Positions 34,356-44,616 of a DNA stretch of 64,000 bases are shown here, in pieces. Position 1 is the first letter of the stretch; each line of letters begins with the position of its first letter. The notes beneath the pieces are model-generated. The model had not been told where the DNA came from. It ran no database searches and saw only the letters and a program-made list of their open reading frames with translations. Source of the DNA: Actinocatenispora thailandica (lineage in GTDB: Bacteria > Actinomycetota > Actinomycetes > Mycobacteriales > Micromonosporaceae); the NCBI RefSeq assembly GCF_016865425.1, contig NZ_AP023355.1, forward strand, positions 4,648,198-4,712,197, given 5' to 3'. The translations under genes and the position numbers were made by a program.

Positions 34356-35762
34356 ATGACCACAACCGTCCCGCGTACCACCGGAACCGGGCGACGACCA
34401 TACGCCGGGCTGGCGCTGATGGTGATCATCACCTGCCAGCTGATGCTGATGCTCGACTCGACCGTGGTGACCGTGGCGCTGCCGCAGATCCGTACCGCCC
34501 TGCACTTCTCCCCCGCGTCGATCGCCTGGGTGATGGACGCGTACTCGCTCGCGTTCGGCGGGCTGCTGCTGCTCGGCGGGCGGATCGGCGACCTGTACGG
34601 CCGGCGCCGGCTGTTCGTCGCCGGCATAGCGCTGTTCACGCTCGCCTCGCTGGTCGGTGGGCTGTCGGCGAACGCCGGGATGCTGCTCGCCGCCCGGGTC
34701 GTGCAGGGTGTCGCCGCCGCGCTGGCCGCACCGAGCGCGCTGGCGCTTATCGTGACGAACTTCGACGGGCCGGCCCGGGTGCGCGCGATCGCGCTCTACT
34801 CCTCGGTCGCCGGCGCCGGCGGCTCGGTGGGGTTGCTGCTCGGCGGGATGCTGACCGCCTGGGTCTCCTGGCGCTGGGTTCTGTTCATCAACGTACCGAT
34901 CGGGATCGCCCTGGTCGTGCTCGCGCCGCTGGTGGTCACGGAGGCGCCCCGGCACCGGCACCGGCTGGACCTGGCCGGCGCGGTGACCGCGACGATCGGC
35001 GTCGGCGCCCTCGCGTACGGGTTCCTGCACGCCGCGACGGCCGGCTGGGACGCGCCGGCGACCCTCGGCGCGTTCGCGGTGGCGGTGCCGGTACTGGTCG
35101 CGTTCGTGCTGGTCGAGTGGCGGATCGGGGAGCCGCTGCTGCCGCTGTCCCTGTTCGCCGACCGCAACCGCACCGGCGGGTACGTCAACATGCTGGTGCT
35201 GCCGTCGGCGATGTTCGGGGTGTTCTTCTTCGTCAGCCAGTACCTCGGCCTGGTAGCGCACTACGATGCGCTGCGCACCGGCCTGGCGTTCCTGCCGCTG
35301 ACCGTCCTGGCGTTCGCCGCGGCGCGGCTCGCTCCCCGGCTCATCCAGCGGTACGGGGCGAAGCCGCTGATGGTGGTCGGTGCCCTGCTGCTCGGTTCGG
35401 GAGTCGGGTGGCTGACCCGACTGGACGCCGGTGACGGGTACTGGACCGCGCTGTTCGGGCCGATGGTGCTGCTCGGGCTCGGCGTCGGATGCAGCTTCGT
35501 ACCCGCCTCGGCGACGATCCTGCGATCCGTACCGCAGGGGGACTCCGGTGCCGCGTCCGGGACGCTGCAGATGTTGCAGCAGATCGGCGGCGCCCTCGGG
35601 CTCGCCGCGCTCGTCACCGCGTACGGGGCGGTCGCCGGCACCGGCACCACCGGGCTCGCGCACGGTGCCAGCGCCGCGTTCGCCCTCGGTACCGCCCTCG
35701 TCGCCGCCGCCTTGCTCAACATCCTCTTCGTGATCCGCCACCGGCACCCCACCACCGCCTGA
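34356..35762 (+). CDS. MFS multidrug exporter, DHA2 (14-helix) family
   Basis: 468 residues from ATG 34356 (GGAG 7 nt upstream). MLMLDSTVVTVALPQIRTAL is the D1 motif of DHA2 pumps, GGRIGDLYGRRRLF motif A, and GGMLTAWVSWRWVLFINVPIG the motif C/antiporter region. About 13-14 helices. EmrB/QacA-like drug:H+ antiporter, paired with a divergent (frameshifted) TetR repressor, so probably induced by its substrate. Confidence 0.92.
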   Translation: MTTTVPRTTGTGRRPYAGLALMVIITCQLMLMLDSTVVTVALPQIRTALHFSPASIAWVMDAYSLAFGGLLLLGGRIGDLYGRRRLFVAGIALFTLASLVGGLSANAGMLLAARVVQGVAAALAAPSALALIVTNFDGPARVRAIALYSSVAGAGGSVGLLLGGMLTAWVSWRWVLFINVPIGIALVVLAPLVVTEAPRHRHRLDLAGAVTATIGVGALAYGFLHAATAGWDAPATLGAFAVAVPVLVAFVLVEWRIGEPLLPLSLFADRNRTGGYVNMLVLPSAMFGVFFFVSQYLGLVAHYDALRTGLAFLPLTVLAFAAARLAPRLIQRYGAKPLMVVGALLLGSGVGWLTRLDAGDGYWTALFGPMVLLGLGVGCSFVPASATILRSVPQGDSGAASGTLQMLQQIGGALGLAALVTAYGAVAGTGTTGLAHGASAAFALGTALVAAALLNILFVIRHRHPTTA

Positions 35763-35800
35763 CCCCGCTGCGCTCGACGGCCGCCGGGTGAGTCCGCCGG

Positions 35801-36802
35801 TCAGGCGTCGACCGGGGCCTGGTCGTAGAGGTGGCAATTGGTCCAGTGCGCGTCGGCGACCTGCGCCCGGGTCGGTACGGTCGTCGAGCAGGTCGGCATC
35901 GCCACCGGGCAGCGCGGGTGGAACCGGCAGCCGGACGGCGGGCTGATCAGGCTCGGCGGCTCGCCGTGGTCGGTGGTCTCGTCGGCCGGCTCGTCGACCC
36001 GGTCCGGGTCGGGCGCCGCGGACAGCAGCAGCCGGGTGTACGGGTGCGCCGGGTCGTCGGTGACCTTCCCGGCCGGCCCCTGCTCGATCAGCTGCCCGGC
36101 GTACATCACCAGGATGTCGTCGGCGAAGTAGCGTGCGCTGGCGATGTCGTGGGTGATGTAGAGCAGCGCCAGGTTCTCCTCCCGGGCGAGCTGCTCCAGC
36201 AGCCGCAGCACGCCGAGCCGGATCGACACGTCCAGCATCGACACCGGCTCGTCGGCGATCAGCGCGACCGGGCGTACCGCGAGGGCGCGCGCGATCGCCA
36301 CCCGCTGCCGCTGCCCGCCGGACAGCTCGTGCGGCAGCTTGTGCATGAACTGGTCGACGGGGGTCAGGCTGACCCGCTCCAGCAGCGCCGCGACCTGCTC
36401 GTCGACCTCGGCGGCGGTACGGGCATGGCCGTGCAGTTTCAGCGGCCGGGCCAGGTGGTAGTGCACCTTGTGGAACGGGTTGAGCGAGGCGAACGGGTCC
36501 TGGAACACCATCTGAACCTGTCGCCGGTAGTCCCGGCTGCGGCCCACCGGCTTGCCGTGCAGCAGGATCCGGCCCGCGGTCGGCGGGTAGATCTGCGCGA
36601 GCAGCCGGGCCACCGTGGACTTGCCGCAGCCGGACTCGCCGACCATCGCGGTGATCCGGCCGGCGGTCAGCGACAGGCTGACGTCCTCGACCGCCCGCAC
36701 CGGCGGCCGGCGCCGGCCGAGCCGGCCACCGCGCGAGGCGGTGAAGTGCTTGGTGACGTTCTCGGCGGTCAACACCTCGTCACCGGCAACGCGTTCGGTC
36801 AT
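35801..36802 (-). CDS. Peptide/nickel-type ABC transporter ATP-binding protein (OppF/DppF-like)
   Basis: 333 residues from ATG 36800-36802, overlapping the upstream ATPase gene by 4 bp. Walker [10 protein letters not shown], signature [15 protein letters not shown], Walker B VALIADEP, and the C-terminal oligopeptide-transporter domain ([21 protein letters not shown]) with its cysteines. Second ATPase of the importer. Confidence 0.93.
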   Translation of the reverse strand: MTERVAGDEVLTAENVTKHFTASRGGRLGRRRPPVRAVEDVSLSLTAGRITAMVGESGCGKSTVARLLAQIYPPTAGRILLHGKPVGRSRDYRRQVQMVFQDPFASLNPFHKVHYHLARPLKLHGHARTAAEVDEQVAALLERVSLTPVDQFMHKLPHELSGGQRQRVAIARALAVRPVALIADEPVSMLDVSIRLGVLRLLEQLAREENLALLYITHDIASARYFADDILVMYAGQLIEQGPAGKVTDDPAHPYTRLLLSAAPDPDRVDEPADETTDHGEPPSLISPPSGCRFHPRCPVAMPTCSTTVPTRAQVADAHWTNCHLYDQAPVDA

Positions 36803-37875
36803 CGACCGCTCCCCCCGTTCAGCTCGGCCGGTACCGGTGCGCCGTAGGACGCCGGATCGTGCGCCAGGCAGGCCGCGGACTGGCCGGCGTGGACGTCGAG
36901 CAGCGCCGGAGTCAGCTCGGCGCAGGCGTCGACGGCGAACCGGCAGCGCGGATGGAACGGGCACCCCGGCGGCAGGTCACGCAGGTCCGGTGGGGTGCCC
37001 GGGATGCCCAGCAGCTCCTCCCGCGGCCCGCGCAGCTTCGGGAACGAGTGCAGCAGCCCGTGTGTGTACGGGTGGCTCGGCGCGTCGTGCACGTCGCGGG
37101 CGGCGCCCACCTCGACCAGCTGCCCGGCGTACATCACGGCGATCCGGTCGGCCATCGACAGCAGCAGCGACAGGTCGTGGGTGATGAACACGACGGCGAA
37201 CCCGTACTCCCGGCGCAGCGCCGAGATCTCCCGCAGGATGTCCCGCTGTACCACCACGTCCAGCGCGGTGGTCGGCTCATCCATGATGATGATCTCGGGG
37301 TTGAGCGCCAGCGCGATCGCGATCGCGGCGCGCTGCCGCATCCCGCCGGACAGCTCGTGCGGGTAGCTCTTCACCCGGTCGGCCGAGATGCCGACCCGGC
37401 GCAGCAGCTCCGCCGAGCGCTGCTCGCGGTCCGAGGCGGACAGCGTCCGGTCGTGTGCCCGCAGCGTGTCGTCGATCTGCGCGCCCACCGTGGCCACCGG
37501 GTTCAGCGAGTTCATCGCCGACTGGAACACCACCGACAGCTCGCGCCAGCGGAACCTGCGCAGCGTCCTGGCGTCCATCCGCAGCACGTCCACCGGGTCG
37601 GCACCGCCGGCCGGGTGGTACAGCACCTCGCCACCGGTCACCACCGCCGGTGGCCGCAGCAGCCGGGCCACCGCGTTGGCCAGCGTCGACTTGCCGGAAC
37701 CGGACTCGCCGGCGAGTCCCAGGATCTCGCCCCGGCGCAGTTCCAGCGTCACGTCGTCGACCGCGTGTACCGGCGAGGTGCCGGTCAGGTAGTCGACCGA
37801 CAGGCCGCGCATCGACAGCACCGGCTCGGCCGGTACCAGCGTGGACTCCGCTCCGTTGCGCAACGGCTCCGTCAT
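36799..37875 (-). CDS. Peptide/nickel-type ABC transporter ATP-binding protein (OppD/DppD-like)
   Basis: 358 residues. Walker [10 protein letters not shown], signature [15 protein letters not shown], Walker [13 protein letters not shown], and the C-terminal [15 protein letters not shown] segment of oligopeptide ATPases. ATG 37873-37875 overlaps the permease stop by 4 bp. Works as a heterodimer with the following gene product. Confidence 0.93.
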   Translation of the reverse strand: MTEPLRNGAESTLVPAEPVLSMRGLSVDYLTGTSPVHAVDDVTLELRRGEILGLAGESGSGKSTLANAVARLLRPPAVVTGGEVLYHPAGGADPVDVLRMDARTLRRFRWRELSVVFQSAMNSLNPVATVGAQIDDTLRAHDRTLSASDREQRSAELLRRVGISADRVKSYPHELSGGMRQRAAIAIALALNPEIIIMDEPTTALDVVVQRDILREISALRREYGFAVVFITHDLSLLLSMADRIAVMYAGQLVEVGAARDVHDAPSHPYTHGLLHSFPKLRGPREELLGIPGTPPDLRDLPPGCPFHPRCRFAVDACAELTPALLDVHAGQSAACLAHDPASYGAPVPAELNGGSGR

Positions 37876-38744
37876 GACGCCACCTCCGCGCGGCGGGCGC
37901 GGCGGGCGCGCCGGGGCAGGACGGTACGCAGTCGCGGGTTGGCGATCTCGTCGATACCGAAGTTGAGCAAACCCAGCCCGGCGCCGATCAGCGCGATGCA
38001 CAGGCCCGGCGGGATGAACCACCACCACGCGCCGACCAGCAGCGCCTGGTTGTTCTGCGCGAAGTACAGCATGGTGCCCCAGCTGACCGTGGACAGGTTG
38101 GCCAGCCCCAGGAACGACAGGCCGGCCTCGGCGAGGATCGCGGCCAGCACGGTGGCCAGGAAGCTCGTCGCGATGACCGGGAACTCCACCGGCAGGATCT
38201 CGGCGAACACGATCCGCCAGGGGCGCTCGCCGCCGGCCTTCGCCGCCTGCACGTAGTCCCGGCCGCGCAACGTGAGGGTCTGCGCCCGCAGCACCCGGGC
38301 GCCCCAGGCCCAGCCGGTCACCGCGATCACCGCGGCCACCGACGTCACCCCGCGGCTGGGCAGGTAGCCGGCGAGCACGATCACCAGCGGCAGCGCCGGC
38401 AGGACCAGGAAGATGTTGGTGATCAGCGACAGCACCTCGTCGACGACACCGCCGACGTACCCGCCGACCAGGCCGACCACGATGGACAGCGCGGTGGCGA
38501 TCACCGCGGACAGCACGCCGACGCCCATCGAGATGCGCGCGCCGTACACCACCTGGGCGAGCACGTCCTGGCCGCTCTGGGTGGTACCCAGCCAGTGCGC
38601 GGCGGACGGGCCGGCGAGCCCCACGCCGCTGGTCTTCGTCGGGTCGGCGCCGACCAGCAGCGGCCCGAACACCGCGAGCACGACGAAGAACGCGAGGATC
38701 AGCAGCCCCGCGACGATCTTCGGGGAACGCAGGATGCCGGCCAT
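37872..38744 (-). CDS. Peptide ABC transporter permease (OppC/DppC-like)
   Basis: 290 residues, six helices, N-terminal helix RSPKIVAGLLILAFFVVLAVFGPLL and then HWLGTTQSGQDVLAQVVYGARIS, the DppC signature. The EAA loop is EAGLSFLGLANLSTVSWGTML. It overlaps oppB-like and oppD-like genes by 1 and 4 bp. Confidence 0.93.
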   Translation of the reverse strand: MAGILRSPKIVAGLLILAFFVVLAVFGPLLVGADPTKTSGVGLAGPSAAHWLGTTQSGQDVLAQVVYGARISMGVGVLSAVIATALSIVVGLVGGYVGGVVDEVLSLITNIFLVLPALPLVIVLAGYLPSRGVTSVAAVIAVTGWAWGARVLRAQTLTLRGRDYVQAAKAGGERPWRIVFAEILPVEFPVIATSFLATVLAAILAEAGLSFLGLANLSTVSWGTMLYFAQNNQALLVGAWWWFIPPGLCIALIGAGLGLLNFGIDEIANPRLRTVLPRRARRARRAEVAS

Positions 38745-39721
38745 CACGCCTCCTGCCGGGTACGCGGATCGAGCGCCACGTAGGCGATGTCGGCGAGCAG
38801 GTTCGCCGCCAGTACGGCCAGCGAGATGATCAGGAAGATGCCCTGCATCAACGGGAAGTCCTCGTTCTCCACGGCCTTGAGCAGCACCGAGCCGACCCCC
38901 GGGTAGGAGAAGACGATCTCGGTGAGTACCGAACCGCCCACCACGAACCCCAGCGACAGGCTGAAGCTGGTGATGTTCGGCAGGATCGCGTTGCGCGCCG
39001 CGTACCGCCACATCACCCGCCGGCTGGTCAACCCCTTGGCCTCGGCCATCGTCACGTAGTCCTCGCCGAGGGTGGTGACCATGACGTTGCGCATGCCCAT
39101 CACCCGGTCGGCGATCGACGCCACCACGATCGTGATCGCCGGCAGGATCGCGTGGTACAGCACGCTGCCGACGAACGCACCGTTGAACCCGGTCGTGACG
39201 TCCAGCGAGTAGGCACCCGACACCGGCAGCCAGGACAGCGACACCCCGAACACCATGACCAGCGCCAGCGCCACCCAGAAGTACGGCACCGCCTGCAGGA
39301 ACGTGGTCGTCGGCAGGATCGAGTCGAGCCAGGTACCGCGACGCCAGGCGGCGACGACCCCGAGCGAGGTACCGATCAGGTAGCTGATCACGGTGGCGAT
39401 GCCGACCAGCCCGATCGTCCACGGCAGCGCACCGCCGATCACCGACGAGACGTGGGTCGGATAGAACGTGATCGACCGCCCCAGCTCGCCGTGCAGCAGG
39501 TTGCCGAGGTAGTCCCAGTACTGGGACCAGATGGAGCCGCCGGTCAGCCCGAACGACTTCTTCATCGACTCGATCGCGTCCGGGTCGATCTGGCCGTTCA
39601 TCCGGGCGACCATCAGGTCGACCGGGTCCCCCGGCATCAGCCGGGGGATCAGGAAGTTGATCGTGATGGCGGCCCAGGCCGTGATCAGGTAGAACCCGAG
39701 CCGCCGCAGCAGGTAGCGCAA
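38744..39721 (-). CDS. Peptide ABC transporter permease (OppB/DppB-like)
   Basis: 325 residues from TTG 39719-39721, with GAGG 5 nt upstream, 7 bp after the binding protein. MRYLLRRLGFYLITAWAAITINFLIPRLMPGDPV is the usual DppB start; the EAA loop is AEAKGLTSRRVMWRYAARNAILP. Six helices. Confidence 0.93.
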   Translation of the reverse strand: MRYLLRRLGFYLITAWAAITINFLIPRLMPGDPVDLMVARMNGQIDPDAIESMKKSFGLTGGSIWSQYWDYLGNLLHGELGRSITFYPTHVSSVIGGALPWTIGLVGIATVISYLIGTSLGVVAAWRRGTWLDSILPTTTFLQAVPYFWVALALVMVFGVSLSWLPVSGAYSLDVTTGFNGAFVGSVLYHAILPAITIVVASIADRVMGMRNVMVTTLGEDYVTMAEAKGLTSRRVMWRYAARNAILPNITSFSLSLGFVVGGSVLTEIVFSYPGVGSVLLKAVENEDFPLMQGIFLIISLAVLAANLLADIAYVALDPRTRQEA

Positions 39722-39728
39722 CCGTGCC

Positions 39729-41381
39729 TCACTTGACGGGCTTGAGGTGCAGCAGCACCTGTGCCATGTCCGGCGAGGTCGCCGGCGACGGCATCGCGTA
39801 CGGGTTCTGCTCGCTCGGCCAGCCGGTGTACTTCGTCGTCCGGTACAGCGACCAGGACGGGCTGCCGAACAGCGGGATCACCGGCAGCTGCTCGATCATC
39901 ACGGTCGCCAGGCCCTGCACCGCCGCCTGCTGCTTCGCCTCGTCGTTGGTCCCCTCGTACGCGGCGAGCAGCTCGTCGGTGTGCTTGTCCTTCCAGCGGC
40001 CGTAGTTGCCGGTGGCCTGCTGCCCGATCGGCTTGGTCAGCGCGCTGGCGAGCATCACCCGGTAGAGATAGAACGGGGTCGGGCCGGCCACCGCGCCGCG
40101 CAGCGTCACGTCGAAGTCGCCCTTGCCGACCTTCGCCACCCAGTCCTGGATGGCCACACCGCGCACCGTCATGTCGATGCCGACCTTGGCCAGGTCCTCC
40201 TTCATCAGCTGCGCCGCGTTGACGAAGTCGGTGTAGGGCGACGGCACCAGCAGCTCGAACTTCAGCTTCTTGCTGCCGTACCCGGCCTTGGACAGCAGTT
40301 GCCTGGCCTTGGCCGTGTCGACGGTGAACTTCGCGTCCTGGTACTTCGCCGGTACCCAGTCGGCGTCGGCCGGCATCGGCAGCCCGGACGGGTGGGCCGG
40401 CTCGACGTAGCCGCGCTCGGCGGACTTGACGATCCGGTCCCGGTCGACCGCGAGGCTGACCGCCTGGCGTACCTCCAGTGAGTCGAACGGCGCCTTGGCG
40501 GTGTTGACCATCAGCGCGTTCAGGCCCTCGGAGGGGAAGTAGTGCTTGTTGTGCTCCGGGTCGTTCCGCTCGTAGATCTTCTTCAGGTCCGGTACGAACG
40601 CGCTGGCCCAGTCGATCTCACCGGTCTGCAGGCCGGTCTGCACCGCGTTGGCGGTGTAGGCCGGGAACTTGACCAGCGGCACCGCCGGCTTGCCCTTCCA
40701 GTACTTCGGGTTCGCCTTGACCTGGTAGACCTGCGAGGAGAACGAGCTGAGCGTGAACGGGCCGGTGCCGACCGGGTTCGGGTTGGTGAAGGTGTCGAGC
40801 TTCTTGCCGGACAGTAGGTGCTTGGGCACGATGCCGATCTGGCCGGCGAGGTTCCACAGCTTGGTGAACGAGGTGGACGGGAAGGTGAACACCACCTCGT
40901 CGCCGTCGGCCTTGACCCCGGACAGCTCGACGCCGCCCCGGTTCAGCGCCGGTGTGTCGATCATCGACTGGTAGGTGAACACCACGTCGTCGACGGTCAG
41001 CGGCTTGCCGTCGCTCCACTTGACGTCCTTGCGGATCGTCATCCGCAGCGTCTTGCCGTCCTCGCTCCAGGAGTACTTGGTGGCGAGCCACGGCGTGATG
41101 TCGTTGGGCTTGAGCTTGTTGAAGAACAGCAGCGGCTCGTAGAACAGCCCGATGGTGCCGGTGTTCTGGGTCACCGCGTACGGGTTGAAGTTGCGCTGCC
41201 AGGAGCCGGTGTCGTTGACGTGCACGACCAGCGGTTTGCCCGTACCGGAGCCGGTCGCGTCGTCGCCGCCGCAGCCGGCCAGCGTGGCGGCGAGCCCGAC
41301 ACCGGCCGCCGCACCGAACAGCGTCCGGCGCGACAGCCGCACCTGCGTCGCCGCGTCGCGGATCGTCGCGTCTGCACTCAT
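39729..41381 (-). CDS. Peptide ABC transporter substrate-binding lipoprotein (SBP family 5)
   Basis: 550 residues from ATG 41379-41381 (GGGAGG upstream). The N-terminus SRRTLFGAAAGVGLAATLAGC combines a twin-arginine signal and a lipobox. The mature part has WSEDGKTLRMTIRKDVKWSDGKPLTVDDVVFTY, the family 5 (OppA/DppA) signature. First gene of a five-gene importer operon; substrates are probably oligopeptides, but sugar oligomers are possible in this family. Confidence 0.92.
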   Translation of the reverse strand: MSADATIRDAATQVRLSRRTLFGAAAGVGLAATLAGCGGDDATGSGTGKPLVVHVNDTGSWQRNFNPYAVTQNTGTIGLFYEPLLFFNKLKPNDITPWLATKYSWSEDGKTLRMTIRKDVKWSDGKPLTVDDVVFTYQSMIDTPALNRGGVELSGVKADGDEVVFTFPSTSFTKLWNLAGQIGIVPKHLLSGKKLDTFTNPNPVGTGPFTLSSFSSQVYQVKANPKYWKGKPAVPLVKFPAYTANAVQTGLQTGEIDWASAFVPDLKKIYERNDPEHNKHYFPSEGLNALMVNTAKAPFDSLEVRQAVSLAVDRDRIVKSAERGYVEPAHPSGLPMPADADWVPAKYQDAKFTVDTAKARQLLSKAGYGSKKLKFELLVPSPYTDFVNAAQLMKEDLAKVGIDMTVRGVAIQDWVAKVGKGDFDVTLRGAVAGPTPFYLYRVMLASALTKPIGQQATGNYGRWKDKHTDELLAAYEGTNDEAKQQAAVQGLATVMIEQLPVIPLFGSPSWSLYRTTKYTGWPSEQNPYAMPSPATSPDMAQVLLHLKPVK

Positions 41382-41502
41382 CGTCGTTCCTCCCGGCGGA
41401 ACCTTCTCCGCAACGATGTACCCACACACTTCCGCAGGCCGGCGGACGGGCATGCACACCCACACGACCTCTTGGCCGGAAAGTTTCTTACATCAACCGC
41501 AG

Positions 41503-41517
41503 TTAGTCAATGATTAA
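41503..41517. promoter_or_regulatory. AT-rich palindrome upstream of the importer operon
   Basis: TTAGTCA-A-TGATTAA (41503-41517) is an imperfect inverted repeat in an unusually AT-rich stretch (41487-41517), about 120 bp before the binding-protein gene. On the minus strand it includes TTGACT, a possible -35. Candidate promoter/operator; no regulator gene is adjacent. Confidence 0.4.
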
Positions 41518-41604
41518 CGAACCTTGCCGCGTGTGTTGGTCCACCTGGCGGGACCGGAACCCCAGCGAGGAACCGGGACCGGGCGAGATCCCGGCACCCG
41601 CCCG

Positions 41605-42576
41605 CTACGAGCGAGTCGGCTCCGGCGCCGCGTACAGCCGGGACACCACGTCCTCGATGTCCGGCTCCAACACCGACACGTCGCGCAACGCACCGCCCGC
41701 AGCGAGACTCGCGATCAGCTCCCCCGCGGTCGCCGTGTGCAGTGCGAACGTCACTCGGTGTGCGTCCGCCTCGACCGCCTCGATGCTGGTACCGGCCGGG
41801 GCCGCGGCACCGTCCCACGGCGCGTCGAGCTCGGCCACCACCCGCCGGCGCGACTCGTACCGGGCGTGCAGCTCACCGAGCGTGCCGTCGTGCACCACCC
41901 GGCCGTGATCGATCACCACCAGCCGGCGGCACAGCCGTTCGATGTCGGCCAGGTCGTGCGTGGTCAGCATCAGCGTGGTGTCACCGGCGGCGCCCAGCTC
42001 GGCCAGGAACGCCCGCACCGACTGCTTGCTCACCACGTCCAGCCCGATCGTCGGCTCGTCCAGGAACAGGATCCGCGGTGCGTGCAGCAGCGCCGCGGTG
42101 ATCTCGCCGCGCATCCGCTGCCCCAGCGAGAGCTGCCGGACCGGGGTGTCCAGGAACTCGTCCAGCTCCAGCAGCCGGCGGCAGCGCGCCAGCCGGGCAG
42201 AGTGCTCGGCCGCCGGCACCCGGTACACGTGCCGCAGCAGCCGGAACGACTCGGCCAGCGGCAGGTCCCACCACAGCTGCGAGCGCTGGCCGAACACCAC
42301 GCCGATCCGCAGCGCCAGCCGGGTGCGCGCCGCCACCGGCCGCAGGCCGCACACCCGTACCTCGCCGGCGGACGGGCTCAGCACGCCGGTGAGCATCTTC
42401 AGTGTGGTCGACTTGCCGGCGCCGTTCGGGCCGATGTAGCCGACCATCTCCCCCGCCTCGATGGACAGGTCGACGCCGTGCACCGCAGCGGTGACCCGCC
42501 GCTCCCGGCGCAACCGGCCGACCTTGCGCCGCACCACGAACTCCTTGCGCAGCCCGCGCGTCTCGATCAGTGCCAC
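41605..42576 (-). CDS. ABC-2 type exporter ATP-binding protein
   Basis: 323 residues. Walker A GPNGAGKST, the Q-loop region GVVFGQRSQLWWDLPLAESF, signature LSLGQRMRGEI and Walker B ILFLDEPTIGLD. A C-terminal extension of about 70 residues ends AAPEPTRS. The RSQLWWDL motif is typical of the ABC-2 subfamily paired with two ABC2_membrane_6-type permeases, which follow upstream on the same strand. Confidence 0.92.
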   Translation of the reverse strand: MALIETRGLRKEFVVRRKVGRLRRERRVTAAVHGVDLSIEAGEMVGYIGPNGAGKSTTLKMLTGVLSPSAGEVRVCGLRPVAARTRLALRIGVVFGQRSQLWWDLPLAESFRLLRHVYRVPAAEHSARLARCRRLLELDEFLDTPVRQLSLGQRMRGEITAALLHAPRILFLDEPTIGLDVVSKQSVRAFLAELGAAGDTTLMLTTHDLADIERLCRRLVVIDHGRVVHDGTLGELHARYESRRRVVAELDAPWDGAAAPAGTSIEAVEADAHRVTFALHTATAGELIASLAAGGALRDVSVLEPDIEDVVSRLYAAPEPTRS

Positions 42577-42628
42577 CCTCGCTCCCTTCCCGTTCGTGCG
42601 TGATGATCGTTGTGCCGCACCGGATCCG

Positions 42629-43438
42629 TCACGATCCGGTGGACCGGTAGTGGCGCACCCCGACCCGCCAGACCAGCGCCGCGGCGAGCACCGCCGGTAC
42701 CGCGACCAGCGGCGAGCACCAGGCCAGCGCGGCCGGCGCGCCGAGCGGATCGGGCACCCCGAGCAGCGCCAGCGCCGGGTAGTAGGCGACGAACGCGAAA
42801 CCCAACCCGTACGCGAAGACCTTCCGGAACCAGCCCGGGTACAGCGAGATCGGGTACAGCGTGAAGTCCCGGCCGCCGTAGGTGAACGCGTTCGCGAACT
42901 CGCCGGACTCGACGAACCAGAACGCCACCGTGGAACCGGCGACGAACACCGACGCGAAGATCACCGCGCCGGCCAGCGGCGCCGCCAGCACCAGTACCAC
43001 CCGGCCAACCGTCCACTGTGGATCGATCCAGGCCAGCGTCGCGGCCAGCACCAGGCCGCTCTGCAACACCCGGCCCAGCCGCCGCGGCGCGAAGTCGCCG
43101 AACACCAGCTGCGGCAGCACCCCCATCGGGCGCAGCAGGATCGAGTCCAGCCGGCCGGTCCGGATGTACTGCCGCATCGTGTCGATGTTGCCCACCACCG
43201 CGTCCGCGAGCGAGAACGCCACGTTGCACAGCGACGCGATCAGCAGGCACTGCGCCACCGAGAACCCGCCCAACGCCGGGGTGGCCCGGAACAGCACCAG
43301 CACCGCGACGATGTCCAGCAGCGACACCACCGAGGAGGACACCGCGTCCAGCCAGAACGAGAACCGGTACTGGGTCTGCGCCCGCACCTGCGCCGCCAGC
43401 AGCGCGCGGTAGGCGCTCACCCGTCCGCGGTCAGCCAC
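42629..43438 (-). CDS. ABC-2 type exporter permease (second subunit)
   Basis: 269 residues with about six helices. The GNIDTMRQYIRTGRLDSILLRPMGVLPQLVFGDFAPRRLGR loop is the conserved cytoplasmic segment of ABC2_membrane_6/DUF990 permeases. It overlaps the other permease gene by 8 bp and lies 52 bp before the ATPase gene. Substrate unknown. Confidence 0.9.
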   Translation of the reverse strand: MADRGRVSAYRALLAAQVRAQTQYRFSFWLDAVSSSVVSLLDIVAVLVLFRATPALGGFSVAQCLLIASLCNVAFSLADAVVGNIDTMRQYIRTGRLDSILLRPMGVLPQLVFGDFAPRRLGRVLQSGLVLAATLAWIDPQWTVGRVVLVLAAPLAGAVIFASVFVAGSTVAFWFVESGEFANAFTYGGRDFTLYPISLYPGWFRKVFAYGLGFAFVAYYPALALLGVPDPLGAPAALAWCSPLVAVPAVLAAALVWRVGVRHYRSTGS

Positions 43439-44279
43439 CCTGCACCACCAGGCGGCGCTCGGCCCGCCGCTGCACCAGCACCGACAGCGCCAGCACCGCG
43501 GCGGCCCAACCCAGCTGTACCGCGACGATCGACAGCTGGTGCGCCGCCGTGCCGCGCTCCACCAGCACGTCCACCGGTGCCTGCAGGATCGACGGGAACG
43601 GCGTGCCGTACCACAGGATCGGCTGCAACCAGCCGGGCAGGAACGCCAGCGGGAAGTACAGCCCGGTCAGCACGTTCGCGCACAGCAGCCAGGCGACCAG
43701 CACCCCGCGGATGTCCAGCAGCCAGAACGAGGTGAGGTTGACCAGGTAGCGCACCCCGAACGAGACCACCGTCGCGGCGAACACGCTGACGAGCGCCAGC
43801 GGGTAGGTCGCGAGGCGGTGCGGGACGTACAGCTGGAACGCCAGCGCGCCGACCACCAGCGGTGCCGCGAACCGGGTGCACATCGCGAAGCCGGCCCGGC
43901 CCAGGTCGGCGGTCAGGTAGGTCAGCACCGGGTGGATCGGCCGCAGCAGGTCGGACTGCACGTCACCGGTGCGGACCCGGTCGGCCAGCTCGGTCCAGCC
44001 CCACAGCTGCACCACCGCGAGCAGCCCCTGCCCGACCCACACGTACGTGACCAGCTGCGGGCCGCGGTAGCCGGCCGCGACGCCGCCCGCCCCACCGGCC
44101 ACCGCGAGCATCACCGAGCAGCGCAGGAAGCCGAAGATCGTGTTCGTGAACGCGCCGGCCAGCATGGCCTGCCGGTAGGTCGCCCAGCGCCGGAAACCCG
44201 CGCCGGCCAGCGCGAGCGAGGTACGGAACGTCCCTGGCCGCGGCCAGGGCACATCGATGCCCATTCGCCCCTCCGTCAT
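43431..44279 (-). CDS. ABC-2 type exporter permease (first subunit)
   Basis: 282 residues, about six helices. It carries the same kind of loop (LADRVRTGDVQSDLLRPIHPVLTYLTADLGRAG) and ends LSVLVQRRAERRLVVQGG. First gene of the exporter operon. Confidence 0.9.
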   Translation of the reverse strand: MTEGRMGIDVPWPRPGTFRTSLALAGAGFRRWATYRQAMLAGAFTNTIFGFLRCSVMLAVAGGAGGVAAGYRGPQLVTYVWVGQGLLAVVQLWGWTELADRVRTGDVQSDLLRPIHPVLTYLTADLGRAGFAMCTRFAAPLVVGALAFQLYVPHRLATYPLALVSVFAATVVSFGVRYLVNLTSFWLLDIRGVLVAWLLCANVLTGLYFPLAFLPGWLQPILWYGTPFPSILQAPVDVLVERGTAAHQLSIVAVQLGWAAAVLALSVLVQRRAERRLVVQGG

Positions 44280-44616
44280 CGGAATCGACGCGTCTGCGCG
44301 CGGACGCCGACGGCAGGGTTACCGGGGGCAGGCTCGTCGCGGATCGCATCGCGGATTGAGGAGCCCGCTCTTGGCTTCGTGGCGCCGAACGCTGCGCGAC
44401 GCAGCTTCGCCGGCCGGCCACACCCCGGGCAAGCCCGGAGAGCCTACCCGCTCCCGGACCGCGCGTACAGCCGATATTTCCGGCGGCAGCGCTCGCCGGG
44501 GTGCGGCGATGCTCCGGTTCGGGCCACGAAACCGACGAACGTCGATATACCGTGGAGTGCCGGCCGCGCCATGACACCACCCTGCCACCCGGCCGGAACA
44601 CGGGGGGATCGGCGAC
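44280..44616. other. Divergent intergenic region, nothing definite
   Basis: 337 bp between the exporter operon and the MFS gene. Two slightly AT-rich spots (near 44472 and 44541) could be -10 elements, but no operator palindrome, repeat or convincing small gene was found. Confidence 0.4.

Noticed and set aside
33480-35837. 785-residue minus-strand frame antisense to the MFS gene
   Set aside because: Only its 3' end is real (the second half of the frameshifted TetR); the rest mirrors the MFS gene.
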